Shown: positions 24,799 through 31,193 of the stretch, one piece after another
Position numbering within the stretch: the stretch's first letter is position 1
Layout: each line of letters starts with the position of its first letter
Assembly: GCF_030065885.1 (NCBI RefSeq)
Contig: NZ_JASJCS010000001.1
Coordinates: forward strand, 62,001-126,000
Direction of reading: 5' to 3'
Length of the DNA stretch: 64,000 bases
Source: Ilumatobacter sp.
Lineage (GTDB): Bacteria > Actinomycetota > Acidimicrobiia > Acidimicrobiales > Ilumatobacteraceae
Notes under the pieces: model-generated
Databases searched by the model: none
What the model saw: the letters and a program-made list of their open reading frames with translations, nothing else
What the model was told of the DNA's origin: nothing
Position numbers and translations under genes: made by a program

Positions 24799-26241
24799 AT
24801 GAACGATCTGCACTGGTGGTCGGCAACCGACCTCGCGGCCGCCATCCGCGGCCACGAGGTGACCGCCCGCGATGCGCTCGAGCACCTCGTCGCGCGGGTC
24901 GAGCAGCTGGACGGGCCGATCAACGCCGTCGTCCAGTGGGACCTCGAGCGGGCCCGGACCGCAGCCGACGCGGCCGACGCGGCACTCGCCGCCGGCGAGG
25001 CGCTGGGGCCGCTGCACGGCGTGCCGATGACCATCAAGGACTCGTTCCAGACCGAGGGGTGCATCACGACGTCGGGTGCGCCCGAGCTGGCCGACCACGT
25101 GCCCGACCACGATGCCTGGCCGGTCGCCCGGTTGCGCAACGCCGGCGCGATCCCGTTCGCGAAGACGAACCTGCCGATCTTCGCCGGCGACATCCAGAGC
25201 TACAACGAGGTCTACGGCACGACCAACAACCCACACGACGTCACCCGCACCGCTGGGGGCTCGTCCGGCGGCTCGGCCGCGGCGCTGGCGATGGGATTCA
25301 CCCCGCTCGAGGTCGGCTCGGACATCGGCGGCTCGATCCGCGTCCCCGCGCACTACTCGGGCGTCATGGGCCACAAGCCGAGCTACGGGATCGTGCCGGC
25401 GCACGGTCAGATTCCCGGCATGCCCGGCACGCTCAGCCAGGCCGATCTCGCGGTGTGCGGGCCGATGGCGCGCACCGTCGCCGACCTCGAGCTCGGTCTC
25501 GACGTGCTCGCCGGCCCCGACCGCTGGAACGAACCGGCGTGGCGGCTCGAGTTGCCCGCGGCCGACGCCGACGACGTGAGCGAGCTGCGCATCGCAGCGT
25601 GGTTGGACGACGAGGACTGCCCGGTCGACGCATCGACGCGCCGGGTGCTCGGCGAGCTCGTCGCCCGGATCGAGGCGGCGGGCGGCCGCGTCGACACCAG
25701 CGCACGGCCCGGGTTCACGCTGGCCAAGGCCGACCGGGTGTTCAAGCACCTGCTGTTCGCTGCGCTCGCGGGCGGTGTCCCGCGTGCGACGATCGAGGAG
25801 CTGGCGGCGGCCTCCGACGACTCGCCGCTCGGGGTCATGGCCGGCGGCACGGCGGCTCGGCATCGCGACTGGCTCGCCGACAACGAGCGCCGGCTGCAGA
25901 TCCGCGAGCGCTGGCGCGAGTTCTTCCTCGACGTCGACGTGATCCTGCTGCCGGTGCAGCCCAGGGGTGCGATCCCCCACGATCACTCCGAACCACAGTG
26001 GGATCGTCGGGTCGAGATCGACGGCGTCGAACGGCCGTACCTCGACCTGTTCGGATGGACCGGTCCGGCGGGCGCCGGCATGCTGCCGGCCACCGTGGTG
26101 CCGGCCGGGCTCGGCGACGACGGCCTGCCGATCGGGGTCCAGATCGTCGGGCCCTACCTGCACGACCGGACCACGCTGCGAGCGGCCGACCTGATCAGCC
26201 ACCTGGGCGGCGGCTGCCCGCGACCGGCGCTGGCCGTCTGA
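24799..26241 (+). CDS. Amidase (amidase signature family)
   Basis: A 480-residue amidase with the complete Ser-cisSer-Lys triad: Lys80 in GVPMTIKDS, Ser155 in GGSSGGSAA and the nucleophile Ser179 in GSDIGGSIRVPA. The spacing of 24 residues between the two serines is that of the family. It should hydrolyse a carboxamide. It resembles general aliphatic/aryl amidases and not GatA, since the C-terminal part lacks GatCAB features and no gatB or gatC gene is near. The ATG at 24799 is preferred; a GTG at 24790 would add three residues. Cytosolic, no signal peptide. It is convergent with the repeat array at the end of the next gene. Confidence 0.92.
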   Translation: MNDLHWWSATDLAAAIRGHEVTARDALEHLVARVEQLDGPINAVVQWDLERARTAADAADAALAAGEALGPLHGVPMTIKDSFQTEGCITTSGAPELADHVPDHDAWPVARLRNAGAIPFAKTNLPIFAGDIQSYNEVYGTTNNPHDVTRTAGGSSGGSAAALAMGFTPLEVGSDIGGSIRVPAHYSGVMGHKPSYGIVPAHGQIPGMPGTLSQADLAVCGPMARTVADLELGLDVLAGPDRWNEPAWRLELPAADADDVSELRIAAWLDDEDCPVDASTRRVLGELVARIEAAGGRVDTSARPGFTLAKADRVFKHLLFAALAGGVPRATIEELAAASDDSPLGVMAGGTAARHRDWLADNERRLQIRERWREFFLDVDVILLPVQPRGAIPHDHSEPQWDRRVEIDGVERPYLDLFGWTGPAGAGMLPATVVPAGLGDDGLPIGVQIVGPYLHDRTTLRAADLISHLGGGCPRPALAV

Positions 26242-26285
26242 CCCGGCCGCGCCAACCTACGCGGCGATCCCACCCCGGACGCCGT

Positions 26286-26727
26286 CTCAACCGGCGTCGG
26301 CCGCGAGCGTCTGACGTGTGAGCGCGAGCTCGTCGGCGTTGCCACCCATCACGACCGCAATGAAGTCGATCACGCTCACCCGAGCACCACTCCCCGACAC
26401 GATCTCAACCCGCGTACGCCGCGAGCGTCTCACGCGTGAGCGCCAGCTCGTCGGCGTTGCCGCCCATGACGACCGCGGTGAAGTCGGTCGCGCTCAGCCG
26501 AGCATCGCTCCCCGACACGGTCTCAACCCGCGTACGCCGCGAGCGTCTCACGCGTGAGCGCCAGCTCGTCGGCGTTGCCACCCATGACGACCGCGGTGAA
26601 GGCGGTCGCGCTCAGCCGAGCATCACTCCCCGAGACGATCTCAACCCGCATAGGCCGCGAGCGTCTCACGCGTGAGCGCCAGCTCGTCGGCGTTGCCACC
26701 CATCACGACCGCGGTGAAGTCGGTCGC
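26286..26727. repeat. 118-bp tandem array derived from the 3' end of the adjacent gene
   Basis: Four units begin at 26286, 26404, 26522 and 26640, exactly 118 bp apart. The last one is the true 3' end of the F420-type oxidoreductase gene (minus strand). The other three, lying beyond its stop, each repeat about 80 bp of coding sequence (ending TRETLAAYAG, stop) plus a 33-38 bp spacer. The unit farthest from the gene is the most diverged (TRQTLAADAG). 118 is not a multiple of 3, so the copies are in different frames. They look like tail duplications and fill the gap after the amidase gene. Confidence 0.85.
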
Positions 26728-27552
26728 GCCTGCCTGGGCGATCGCCGCCAGCCCGTCGGTGACCTGCTGCTCGCTCCCGATCAGCGAGATCGACTCGATG
26801 CCCTGCACGCCCTCGATGTCGAGCATCGCCCGGTAGGACGGCAGCGCGGCGTAGTCCTTGAGGATCGAGCCGACGAAGTCCTTCGCCGCGGTGGTGTCGT
26901 CGGTCACCCACACCGGCAGGCTGCACACGATGCTCGGCGCCGGGCGGCCCGCCGCGTCGGCTGCCTGCTCGATCAGCGGCCGGATCTGCTGCTCGATCGT
27001 ACGCGGGCCGACGCACCAGAGGATCGTGCCGTCGGTGCGGCTGCCGGCGAGGCGCAACATCTGCTCGCCCAACGCGGCCAGCATCACCGACGGCGCCTGC
27101 TCGGTCGGCCGCCCGCCCCCGCCCATGTAGCTCCAGATCTCACCCTGATGGCTGACGTTGCCCTCGTGCAGCAGGGGCAGCAGCACGTCGAGGTAGTCGA
27201 TCATGTGCCGGACCGGACGGTCCCAGGTCATGCGGAGCTGGCCCTCCACGACGGGCCGGTGCGAGAGGCCGATGCCCAGGACGATTCGACCGCCGCTCGC
27301 CGCCTGCGCGGTGAGCGCCTGCGCTGCCAGCGAGCGCGGGTGACGTTCCCACGTGGGGACGACGGCGGTGCCGAGCGTGATCGTCGACGTGCGCGTCCCG
27401 GCGAGGCCGAGGGTCGCCGTGGCGTCGAGCAGCCCCGTCTGTGCGAGCCAGTACGTCGCGAACCCCTCGCTCTCGGCCTCCTCGATGTCGACGATGATCC
27501 GGTCGAGATCGGGGTTGACCAACTTGTCGGAGCCGTTGATGCCGATCCGCAT
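26641..27552 (-). CDS. F420-type LLM class oxidoreductase
   Basis: A 303-residue luciferase-like TIM-barrel protein of the F420-dependent type. Typical parts are the first strand MRIGINGSDK, the AESEGFATYWLAQ helix, GTAVVPTWERHPRSLAAQAL, GRIVLGIGLSH and a late GGNADE turn. It probably transfers hydride from reduced F420; the substrate is unknown. The ATG at 27552 starts directly at strand one. The final 27 codons are repeated three more times in tandem after the stop codon (period 118 bp), so the gene end has been duplicated. It is preceded on the same strand by the GDSL lipoprotein gene 33 bp away. Confidence 0.86.
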   Translation of the reverse strand: MRIGINGSDKLVNPDLDRIIVDIEEAESEGFATYWLAQTGLLDATATLGLAGTRTSTITLGTAVVPTWERHPRSLAAQALTAQAASGGRIVLGIGLSHRPVVEGQLRMTWDRPVRHMIDYLDVLLPLLHEGNVSHQGEIWSYMGGGGRPTEQAPSVMLAALGEQMLRLAGSRTDGTILWCVGPRTIEQQIRPLIEQAADAAGRPAPSIVCSLPVWVTDDTTAAKDFVGSILKDYAALPSYRAMLDIEGVQGIESISLIGSEQQVTDGLAAIAQAGATDFTAVVMGGNADELALTRETLAAYAG

Positions 27553-27584
27553 GCAGGTGAGCGTACGACGGCGCGGCGTCCGCG

Positions 27585-28595
27585 TCAGGGTCGTGCGGCG
27601 GCTTCGGGCAGCTCGGTCAGCAAGGGTGCGATGGTCGGCTCGATCGCAGCCGCCAGGACGCGGTGGCCCTCCTCGTCGACGTGCAGGCCGTCGGCGCCGA
27701 CCGGGTTCCCCTCGGTGTCGCGGCCGGGGTAGTCGTCGTAGAACCGGCGGTCGCCGTCGCTCGAGCCGTCGACCATCAACGGAGAGCGAGCGGTCTGCGT
27801 CGCGAGCAGACCCGCCTCGTCGAGCAGGCGGTTGACCTCTGCGACGCTGTCGTTGAGGTCGACGATGTCGTCGATGCTCTGGCTCACCGGATTCATCGGC
27901 AGCACGACGACGGTGCCGACGCCCGCATCGTCGAGCAGGGCGACCACGTCGCCGACACCTGCTGCGGTGGCGTCCGCGTCGGCTCCGTTGAACTGCAGGT
28001 CGATGACGCTCGGCGCGACGATCGCGATCATCGCGGCACGCTGCTCGTCGGAGTAGCGCGGCATGACCTCGGGCACGTAGGTGATCAGGCGCAGGTTGGC
28101 CGAGTAGCCCCACTGGCTGTCGGCGGTCACGGTGGCGCCCGGCTGAGCCTCGTTGACGACGGTGACGTTCACGAGGTCGTCGCGCGCCTCGAGCCGCTCC
28201 TGCAGCTGCGTCGGCCACGCGAGGGCCCGGAACTCGTCGCCGTGACCGGCGCTGGCGTCGACCGAGTTGCCGAACACGAGGATCGTGCGATCCCCGACGT
28301 CGACCGCCGTGGGGGCCGACTCGAGCGGTGCGACGGTCTCGTCGACCGTCGTGGGGGCCGACGTCGGCGGTGCGACGGTCGGCCGGGTCGTGTTCGCGCC
28401 CGTGGACGCGGTCGCCGGAGACGCGGTGGCGCCGTCACCCTCTGACGTGGCCACCACGGTCGGGGCAGCCGACGGGCTCGCTGACGCCACCGTCACCGGG
28501 ACCGACGGCGCCGACGTGCCGTCGGCACCGCACGCGCCGGCGGTGAGGACCGCCACCACCCCGACCAGGGCCCGCGGGTCGAGTCGCGGGGGCAT
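27585..28595 (-). CDS. SGNH/GDSL hydrolase lipoprotein
   Basis: A 336-residue lipoprotein. The signal peptide ends in the lipobox TAGAC (Cys about residue 20). Residues 25-95 are a low-complexity Thr/Ala/Pro/Ser linker, then the SGNH domain starts at VFGNSVDAS, where Ser lies in the block I position. Asn in block III may be LQFNGADAD, and block V is GLHVDEEGH with the Asp-x-x-His pair. It should act as an esterase, acyl hydrolase or acetyltransferase at the cell surface, with an unknown substrate. The ATG at 28595 gives the signal peptide; the longer frame runs into the upstream gene. It lies 19 bp downstream of the glutathione peroxidase. Confidence 0.82.
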   Translation of the reverse strand: MPPRLDPRALVGVVAVLTAGACGADGTSAPSVPVTVASASPSAAPTVVATSEGDGATASPATASTGANTTRPTVAPPTSAPTTVDETVAPLESAPTAVDVGDRTILVFGNSVDASAGHGDEFRALAWPTQLQERLEARDDLVNVTVVNEAQPGATVTADSQWGYSANLRLITYVPEVMPRYSDEQRAAMIAIVAPSVIDLQFNGADADATAAGVGDVVALLDDAGVGTVVVLPMNPVSQSIDDIVDLNDSVAEVNRLLDEAGLLATQTARSPLMVDGSSDGDRRFYDDYPGRDTEGNPVGADGLHVDEEGHRVLAAAIEPTIAPLLTELPEAAARP

Positions 28596-28614
28596 GGTGC
28601 GGACGCCGATCTCG

Positions 28615-29088
28615 TCAGAGCAGCTCGGGGACGACCTCGGCGACGTCCTCGGGCGTCGTCGGCGGGGCGAACCGCCGCACGATGTTGCCCTGCCTGTCGA
28701 CGAGGAACTTCTCGAAGTTCCAGGTGATGTCTGGGCTGTCACCGTCGCCCGGCTGGGCGGCCTTCAGCATCGTGTAGAGCGGCGCTTCGTCGGCGCCGTT
28801 GACGTCGATCTTGGCGAACATCGGGAAGTCGACGTCGAACTCCGACGTGACGAACTCGAGGATCTCGGCCTCGGTGCCGGGCTCTTGCCCGGCGAACTGG
28901 TTGCACGGGAACCCGAGCACCTGCACGTCGTCGAACTGGTGGTGGAGCGCACGCAGACCTGCGTACTGGGGGGTGAGGCCTCAACGGCTGGCGACGTTGA
29001 CGATGAGGAGCACCTGGTCGCGGAACCGGTCGAAGTCGACCTGCTCGCCGGTGATGCTCGTCATCTGGAGGTCGTAGATCGATGACAT
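28615..29088 (-). CDS. Selenocysteine-containing glutathione peroxidase
   Basis: A 157-residue glutathione peroxidase read through one in-frame TGA (28983-28981), the catalytic residue U36. The frame before it ends NVASR and continues with GLTPQYAGLRALHHQFDD, exactly the family pattern NVAS(K/R)-U/C-GLTPQY. The rest of the catalytic set is present: Gln in FPCNQFAGQEPG and Trp-Asn in ITWNFEKFLVD. The start ATG (29088) gives the normal length. Immediately after the TGA lies a hairpin with the fdhF-like GCAGGTCTGC tip. A normal annotation would split or truncate this gene. It reduces peroxides in the cytosol, and it needs SelA, SelB, SelC and SelD elsewhere in the genome. Divergent from the kinase gene. 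Confidence 0.9.
28949..28966 (-). promoter_or_regulatory. Bacterial SECIS element in the glutathione peroxidase mRNA
   Basis: On the minus strand, 14 nt after the TGA, a GUACGCA/UGCGUGC stem (one GU pair) carries a GGUC loop. The top GCAGGUCUGC is identical to the tip of the E. coli fdhF SECIS, recognised by SelB. The loop starts 21 nt after the UGA, within the range for bacterial SECIS elements. The element is inside the coding sequence. Confidence 0.85.
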
Positions 29089-29159
29089 GGAGCGTGACCC
29101 TACCGGCCGGTGGTGGTGTTCTCGCCGAGCGGCGAACCGCCGCTGGGAGATCGGCCAAG

Positions 29160-29792
29160 ATGTCGGACGTGACCACCGAGCGCCGCGTGTTGGGGATCGT
29201 CGGATGCCCCGGGTCGGGCAAGTCGACACTCGCAGCAGGGCTCGCCGCCGAACATCCCGAGACGTCGGTCGTCGTGCCGATGGACGGGTTCCACCTCGCC
29301 CAGCGCGAGCTGTTCCGGCTGGGGCGGATGAACCGCAAGGGTGCGCCCGACACGTTCGACCTCTTCGGGTACCTCGCCTTGCTCGAGCGGATCCGGACCT
29401 CGCGCGACCAGATCGTCTACGCACCCCGGTTCGATCGCCACACCGAGGAGCCGATCGCCAACGCGATCGCCATCGAGCCCCATCACACGACGATCATCAC
29501 CGAGGGCAACTACCTGCTCCACAGCGGCGAGGGGTGGGAGCGAGTGCGGCCGCTGCTCGACGAGTGCTGGTACGTCGACTGCGAGTACTCGGCCCGCATC
29601 GTCCGGCTGATCGCTCGTCACATCGAGCACGGCAGGACCGGTGCTCAGGCCGCAGCGTGGGTCCACGATGTCGACGAGCCGAACTCGAGGATCATCCGGG
29701 CGGGACTCGAGACCGCCGACGTCGTCATCCGCTCCGAGGACGGCCGCCTCGCGTTCCCCCTCCCACCCGACTGGCGCACCCCCTGGTGGTAG
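29160..29792 (+). CDS. Nucleoside/nucleotide kinase-like P-loop protein
   Basis: A 210-residue P-loop kinase related to uridine kinase, pantothenate kinase and phosphoribulokinase. It has GIVGCPGSGKSTLAAGL as Walker A, VPMDGFHLAQ as the substrate Asp loop (as in PanK and uridine kinase), RKGAPDTFDLFGYL, and ITEGNYLL as Walker B. In family members that phosphorylate a small alcohol or sugar, this PMDGFH motif is standard. The substrate is not known from context; fructose or nucleoside is possible. The ATG at 29160 is preferred over 29082, which would start inside the divergent promoter. It is followed by two palindromes before the MazG-like gene. Confidence 0.82.
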   Translation: MSDVTTERRVLGIVGCPGSGKSTLAAGLAAEHPETSVVVPMDGFHLAQRELFRLGRMNRKGAPDTFDLFGYLALLERIRTSRDQIVYAPRFDRHTEEPIANAIAIEPHHTTIITEGNYLLHSGEGWERVRPLLDECWYVDCEYSARIVRLIARHIEHGRTGAQAAAWVHDVDEPNSRIIRAGLETADVVIRSEDGRLAFPLPPDWRTPWW

Positions 29793-29812
29793 CGGGCGCC
29801 CAGTCGGTTCAA

Positions 29813-29829
29813 GTTGTGTCAGACACAAC
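29813..29829. repeat. REP-like palindrome, TGTGYCNGRCACA type
   Basis: GTTGTGTC-A-GACACAAC, a perfect 17-nt palindrome around a single A, 20 nt after the kinase stop and upstream of the MazG-like gene. Its core TGTGTCAGACACA shares a 13-bp consensus with copies at 29859-29871 and 10396-10408. Confidence 0.55.
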
Positions 29830-29857
29830 GTGATGTGGGATGCAGGGCGGTCGCGAC

Positions 29858-29872
29858 GTGTGCCTGGCACAC
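29858..29872. repeat. REP-like palindrome, second copy of the pair
   Basis: GTGTGCC-T-GGCACAC, a perfect 15-nt palindrome, starting 28 bp after the end of the copy at 29813-29829 (44 bp centre to centre). A GACG/CGTC pair extends the stem with a two-base bulge. It lies 28 bp before the ATG of the MazG-like gene, so it could also act as an operator for that gene. Confidence 0.5.
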
Positions 29873-29899
29873 CTCGTCACTCTGGGTACGGTCGGGGCG

Positions 29900-30178
29900 A
29901 TGGATCTGGCCGAGCTGCAGGACGTGATCGAGCGCACGTACGGCGAGCGCGACCGCGAGCGGGGCGTGGCGCCGACCGTGGCGTGGCTGGCCGAGGAGTT
30001 CGGTGAGCTGGCCCAGGCTGTCCGCAAGGGGACACAGGCCGACCTCGAGCACGAGTTCAGCGACGTGCTCGCCTGGCTGGCCACGCTCGCCAACCAGGTC
30101 GGCGTCGACCTGACCGCCGTCGTCGACCGCTATCGCGACGGCTGCCCGAAGTGCGACTCGATCCCCTGCTCCTGCTGA
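29900..30178 (+). CDS. MazG-like nucleotide pyrophosphohydrolase
   Basis: A 92-residue single-domain all-alpha NTP pyrophosphatase. The metal-binding motif is complete: EEFGELAQAV (E-E-x-x-E) and, 20 residues later, HEFSDVLAWL (E-x-x-D). It should hydrolyse a nucleoside triphosphate to the monophosphate and pyrophosphate, possibly cleaning a modified nucleotide. The C-terminal CPKCDSIPCSC has four cysteines in 11 residues, which could bind zinc; this is unusual for such a short MazG protein. The ATG at 29900 follows two palindromes; the longer frame from 29840 starts inside them. Confidence 0.85.
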   Translation: MDLAELQDVIERTYGERDRERGVAPTVAWLAEEFGELAQAVRKGTQADLEHEFSDVLAWLATLANQVGVDLTAVVDRYRDGCPKCDSIPCSC

Positions 30179-30423
30179 CCGCACGATGGGATCCGACGCA
30201 CACCGGGCCCTGCTGGCGCTCGCCGACCCCGCCCGACGTCGCGACGACGACGAAGCGATCGGTCTGGATCGACGATCGCCGAGCTGCGGCCCAGGACGCG
30301 GTCGATCTCGCACGCGAGTGGGCGCATGCAGCGGCCAGCGATCCATGACGGATCGATGACGGGCGATATCACGGTTCTGACATCGCCGGAGGTTGTCGCC
30401 CACCCCGGGGATGGCATGATCAG

Positions 30424-30924
30424 ATGTCTATGTTCATCGTCATCGGCGTCGTCGGGGCGGTGCTCCTGTTGTCGTCGCTGCTGTTCGACGACCTGATCGA
30501 CGGTCTCGTCCCCGACCTCGACTTCATCTCCGGTCCGGTCATCGGGGCCTTCCTGGCCGCGTTCGGGCTGTTCGGCTGGTTCGTCGGATCCGGCCTGGAG
30601 GCACCGCTGTTGCTCGCAGGTGTGGTGGCGATCGGCGGCGGCATCGTCTTCGGGGCGTTCACGTTCCGGCTCACCATGGCGTTGATCAACCAGCCGACCG
30701 ACGCGACGCCGACGACCGCGTCGCTCGTCGGCGCTTCGGGCAAGGTCGTCACGCCGGTCCGCGCCGACAGCATCGGTGAGGTCCTCGTGCTGCTGGGTGG
30801 CGCCTCCACGAAGTACACGGCGACCGCCGATACCGACCTGCCGACCGGCGCCTCGGTCGTCGTGATCGCCGTCGAGTCGCCGACCAAGGTCCGCGTCCAG
30901 GCCGAGGCGGAGTTCTGGACGTGA
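30424..30924 (+). CDS. NfeD-like membrane protein
   Basis: A 166-residue protein with three or four TM segments (about residues 3-22, 37-57 and 62-85), followed by a soluble OB-fold domain (about 105-165, LVGASGKVVTPVRADSIGEV). This is the short NfeD1b/YqiJ type that accompanies flotillins. NfeD-flotillin pairs organise membrane microdomains and membrane protein quality control. Its stop overlaps the GTG start of the His-rich repeat gene by 4 nt, and the flotillin follows in the same way. The start ATG at 30424 is clear; a further ATG (MFIV) lies two codons later at 30430. Confidence 0.85.
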   Translation: MSMFIVIGVVGAVLLLSSLLFDDLIDGLVPDLDFISGPVIGAFLAAFGLFGWFVGSGLEAPLLLAGVVAIGGGIVFGAFTFRLTMALINQPTDATPTTASLVGASGKVVTPVRADSIGEVLVLLGGASTKYTATADTDLPTGASVVVIAVESPTKVRVQAEAEFWT

Positions 30925-31193
30925 CCAACTCGTCCCGAACCGCCGACGTCCACCACGACATCCGCCCGGTCGAGCACATCGCCGACCACGACCTCCGCCC
31001 CGCCGAGCACATCGTCCACCACGATCACCGCCCCGCCGAGCACATCGCCCACCACGACCACCGCCCCATCGAGCACATCGTCCACCACGACCACCGCCCC
31101 GTCGAGCACATCGTCCACCACGACATCCGCCCGGTCGAGCACATCGTCCACCACGACATCCACCACCCCAGCTCCATCGAAAGGACACCATGA
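30921..31193 (+). CDS. His-rich 11-residue-repeat protein between NfeD and flotillin
   Basis: A 90-residue protein with no recognised domain. After a 10-residue leader come six units of 11 residues with consensus HHDxRPxEHI(A/V) (residues 11-76) and a partial seventh, then SSIERTP. More than a quarter of residues are His, with Asp and Glu, so binding of Zn, Ni, Co or Cu is plausible; there is no signal peptide or TM segment. The GTG start overlaps the nfeD stop by 4 nt and its own stop overlaps the flotillin ATG by 4 nt (ATGA), so all three are coupled. Function is inferred only: it may link metal state to the membrane complex. An alternative is a non-functional DNA repeat expansion that happened to stay in frame. 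Confidence 0.65.
   Translation: MTNSSRTADVHHDIRPVEHIADHDLRPAEHIVHHDHRPAEHIAHHDHRPIEHIVHHDHRPVEHIVHHDIRPVEHIVHHDIHHPSSIERTP
30951..31148 (+). repeat. 33-bp in-frame tandem repeat, six units
   Basis: Six 33-bp units encode the 11-residue repeats. They differ mainly at codons 4 and 7 (His/Ile/Leu and Ala/Val/Ile), while CACGAC and GAGCACATC blocks are conserved. Exact 3-nt phase over all units suggests coding constraint. Repeat number may vary between strains. Confidence 0.8.

Noticed and set aside
26286-26727. CRISPR or mobile-element repeat
   Set aside because: Units are copies of an adjacent gene's 3' end, with no spacers, no terminal inverted repeats and no transposase.
26318-27732. + strand frames starting every 118 bp in the repeat array
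   Set aside because: These arise because the repeated unit contains a start codon on the + strand. They run antisense to the oxidoreductase gene and have no domain.
28615-29088. Glutathione peroxidase as a pseudogene broken by a nonsense mutation
   Set aside because: The stop is exactly at the catalytic position, is TGA, is followed by a SECIS-like hairpin, and the rest of the frame is intact with all other active-site residues.
30151-30348. 65-codon frame overlapping the end of the MazG-like gene
   Set aside because: Part of it looks helical, but the start overlaps a real gene in another frame, no ribosome site is present and a competing frame at 30186 is equally good.
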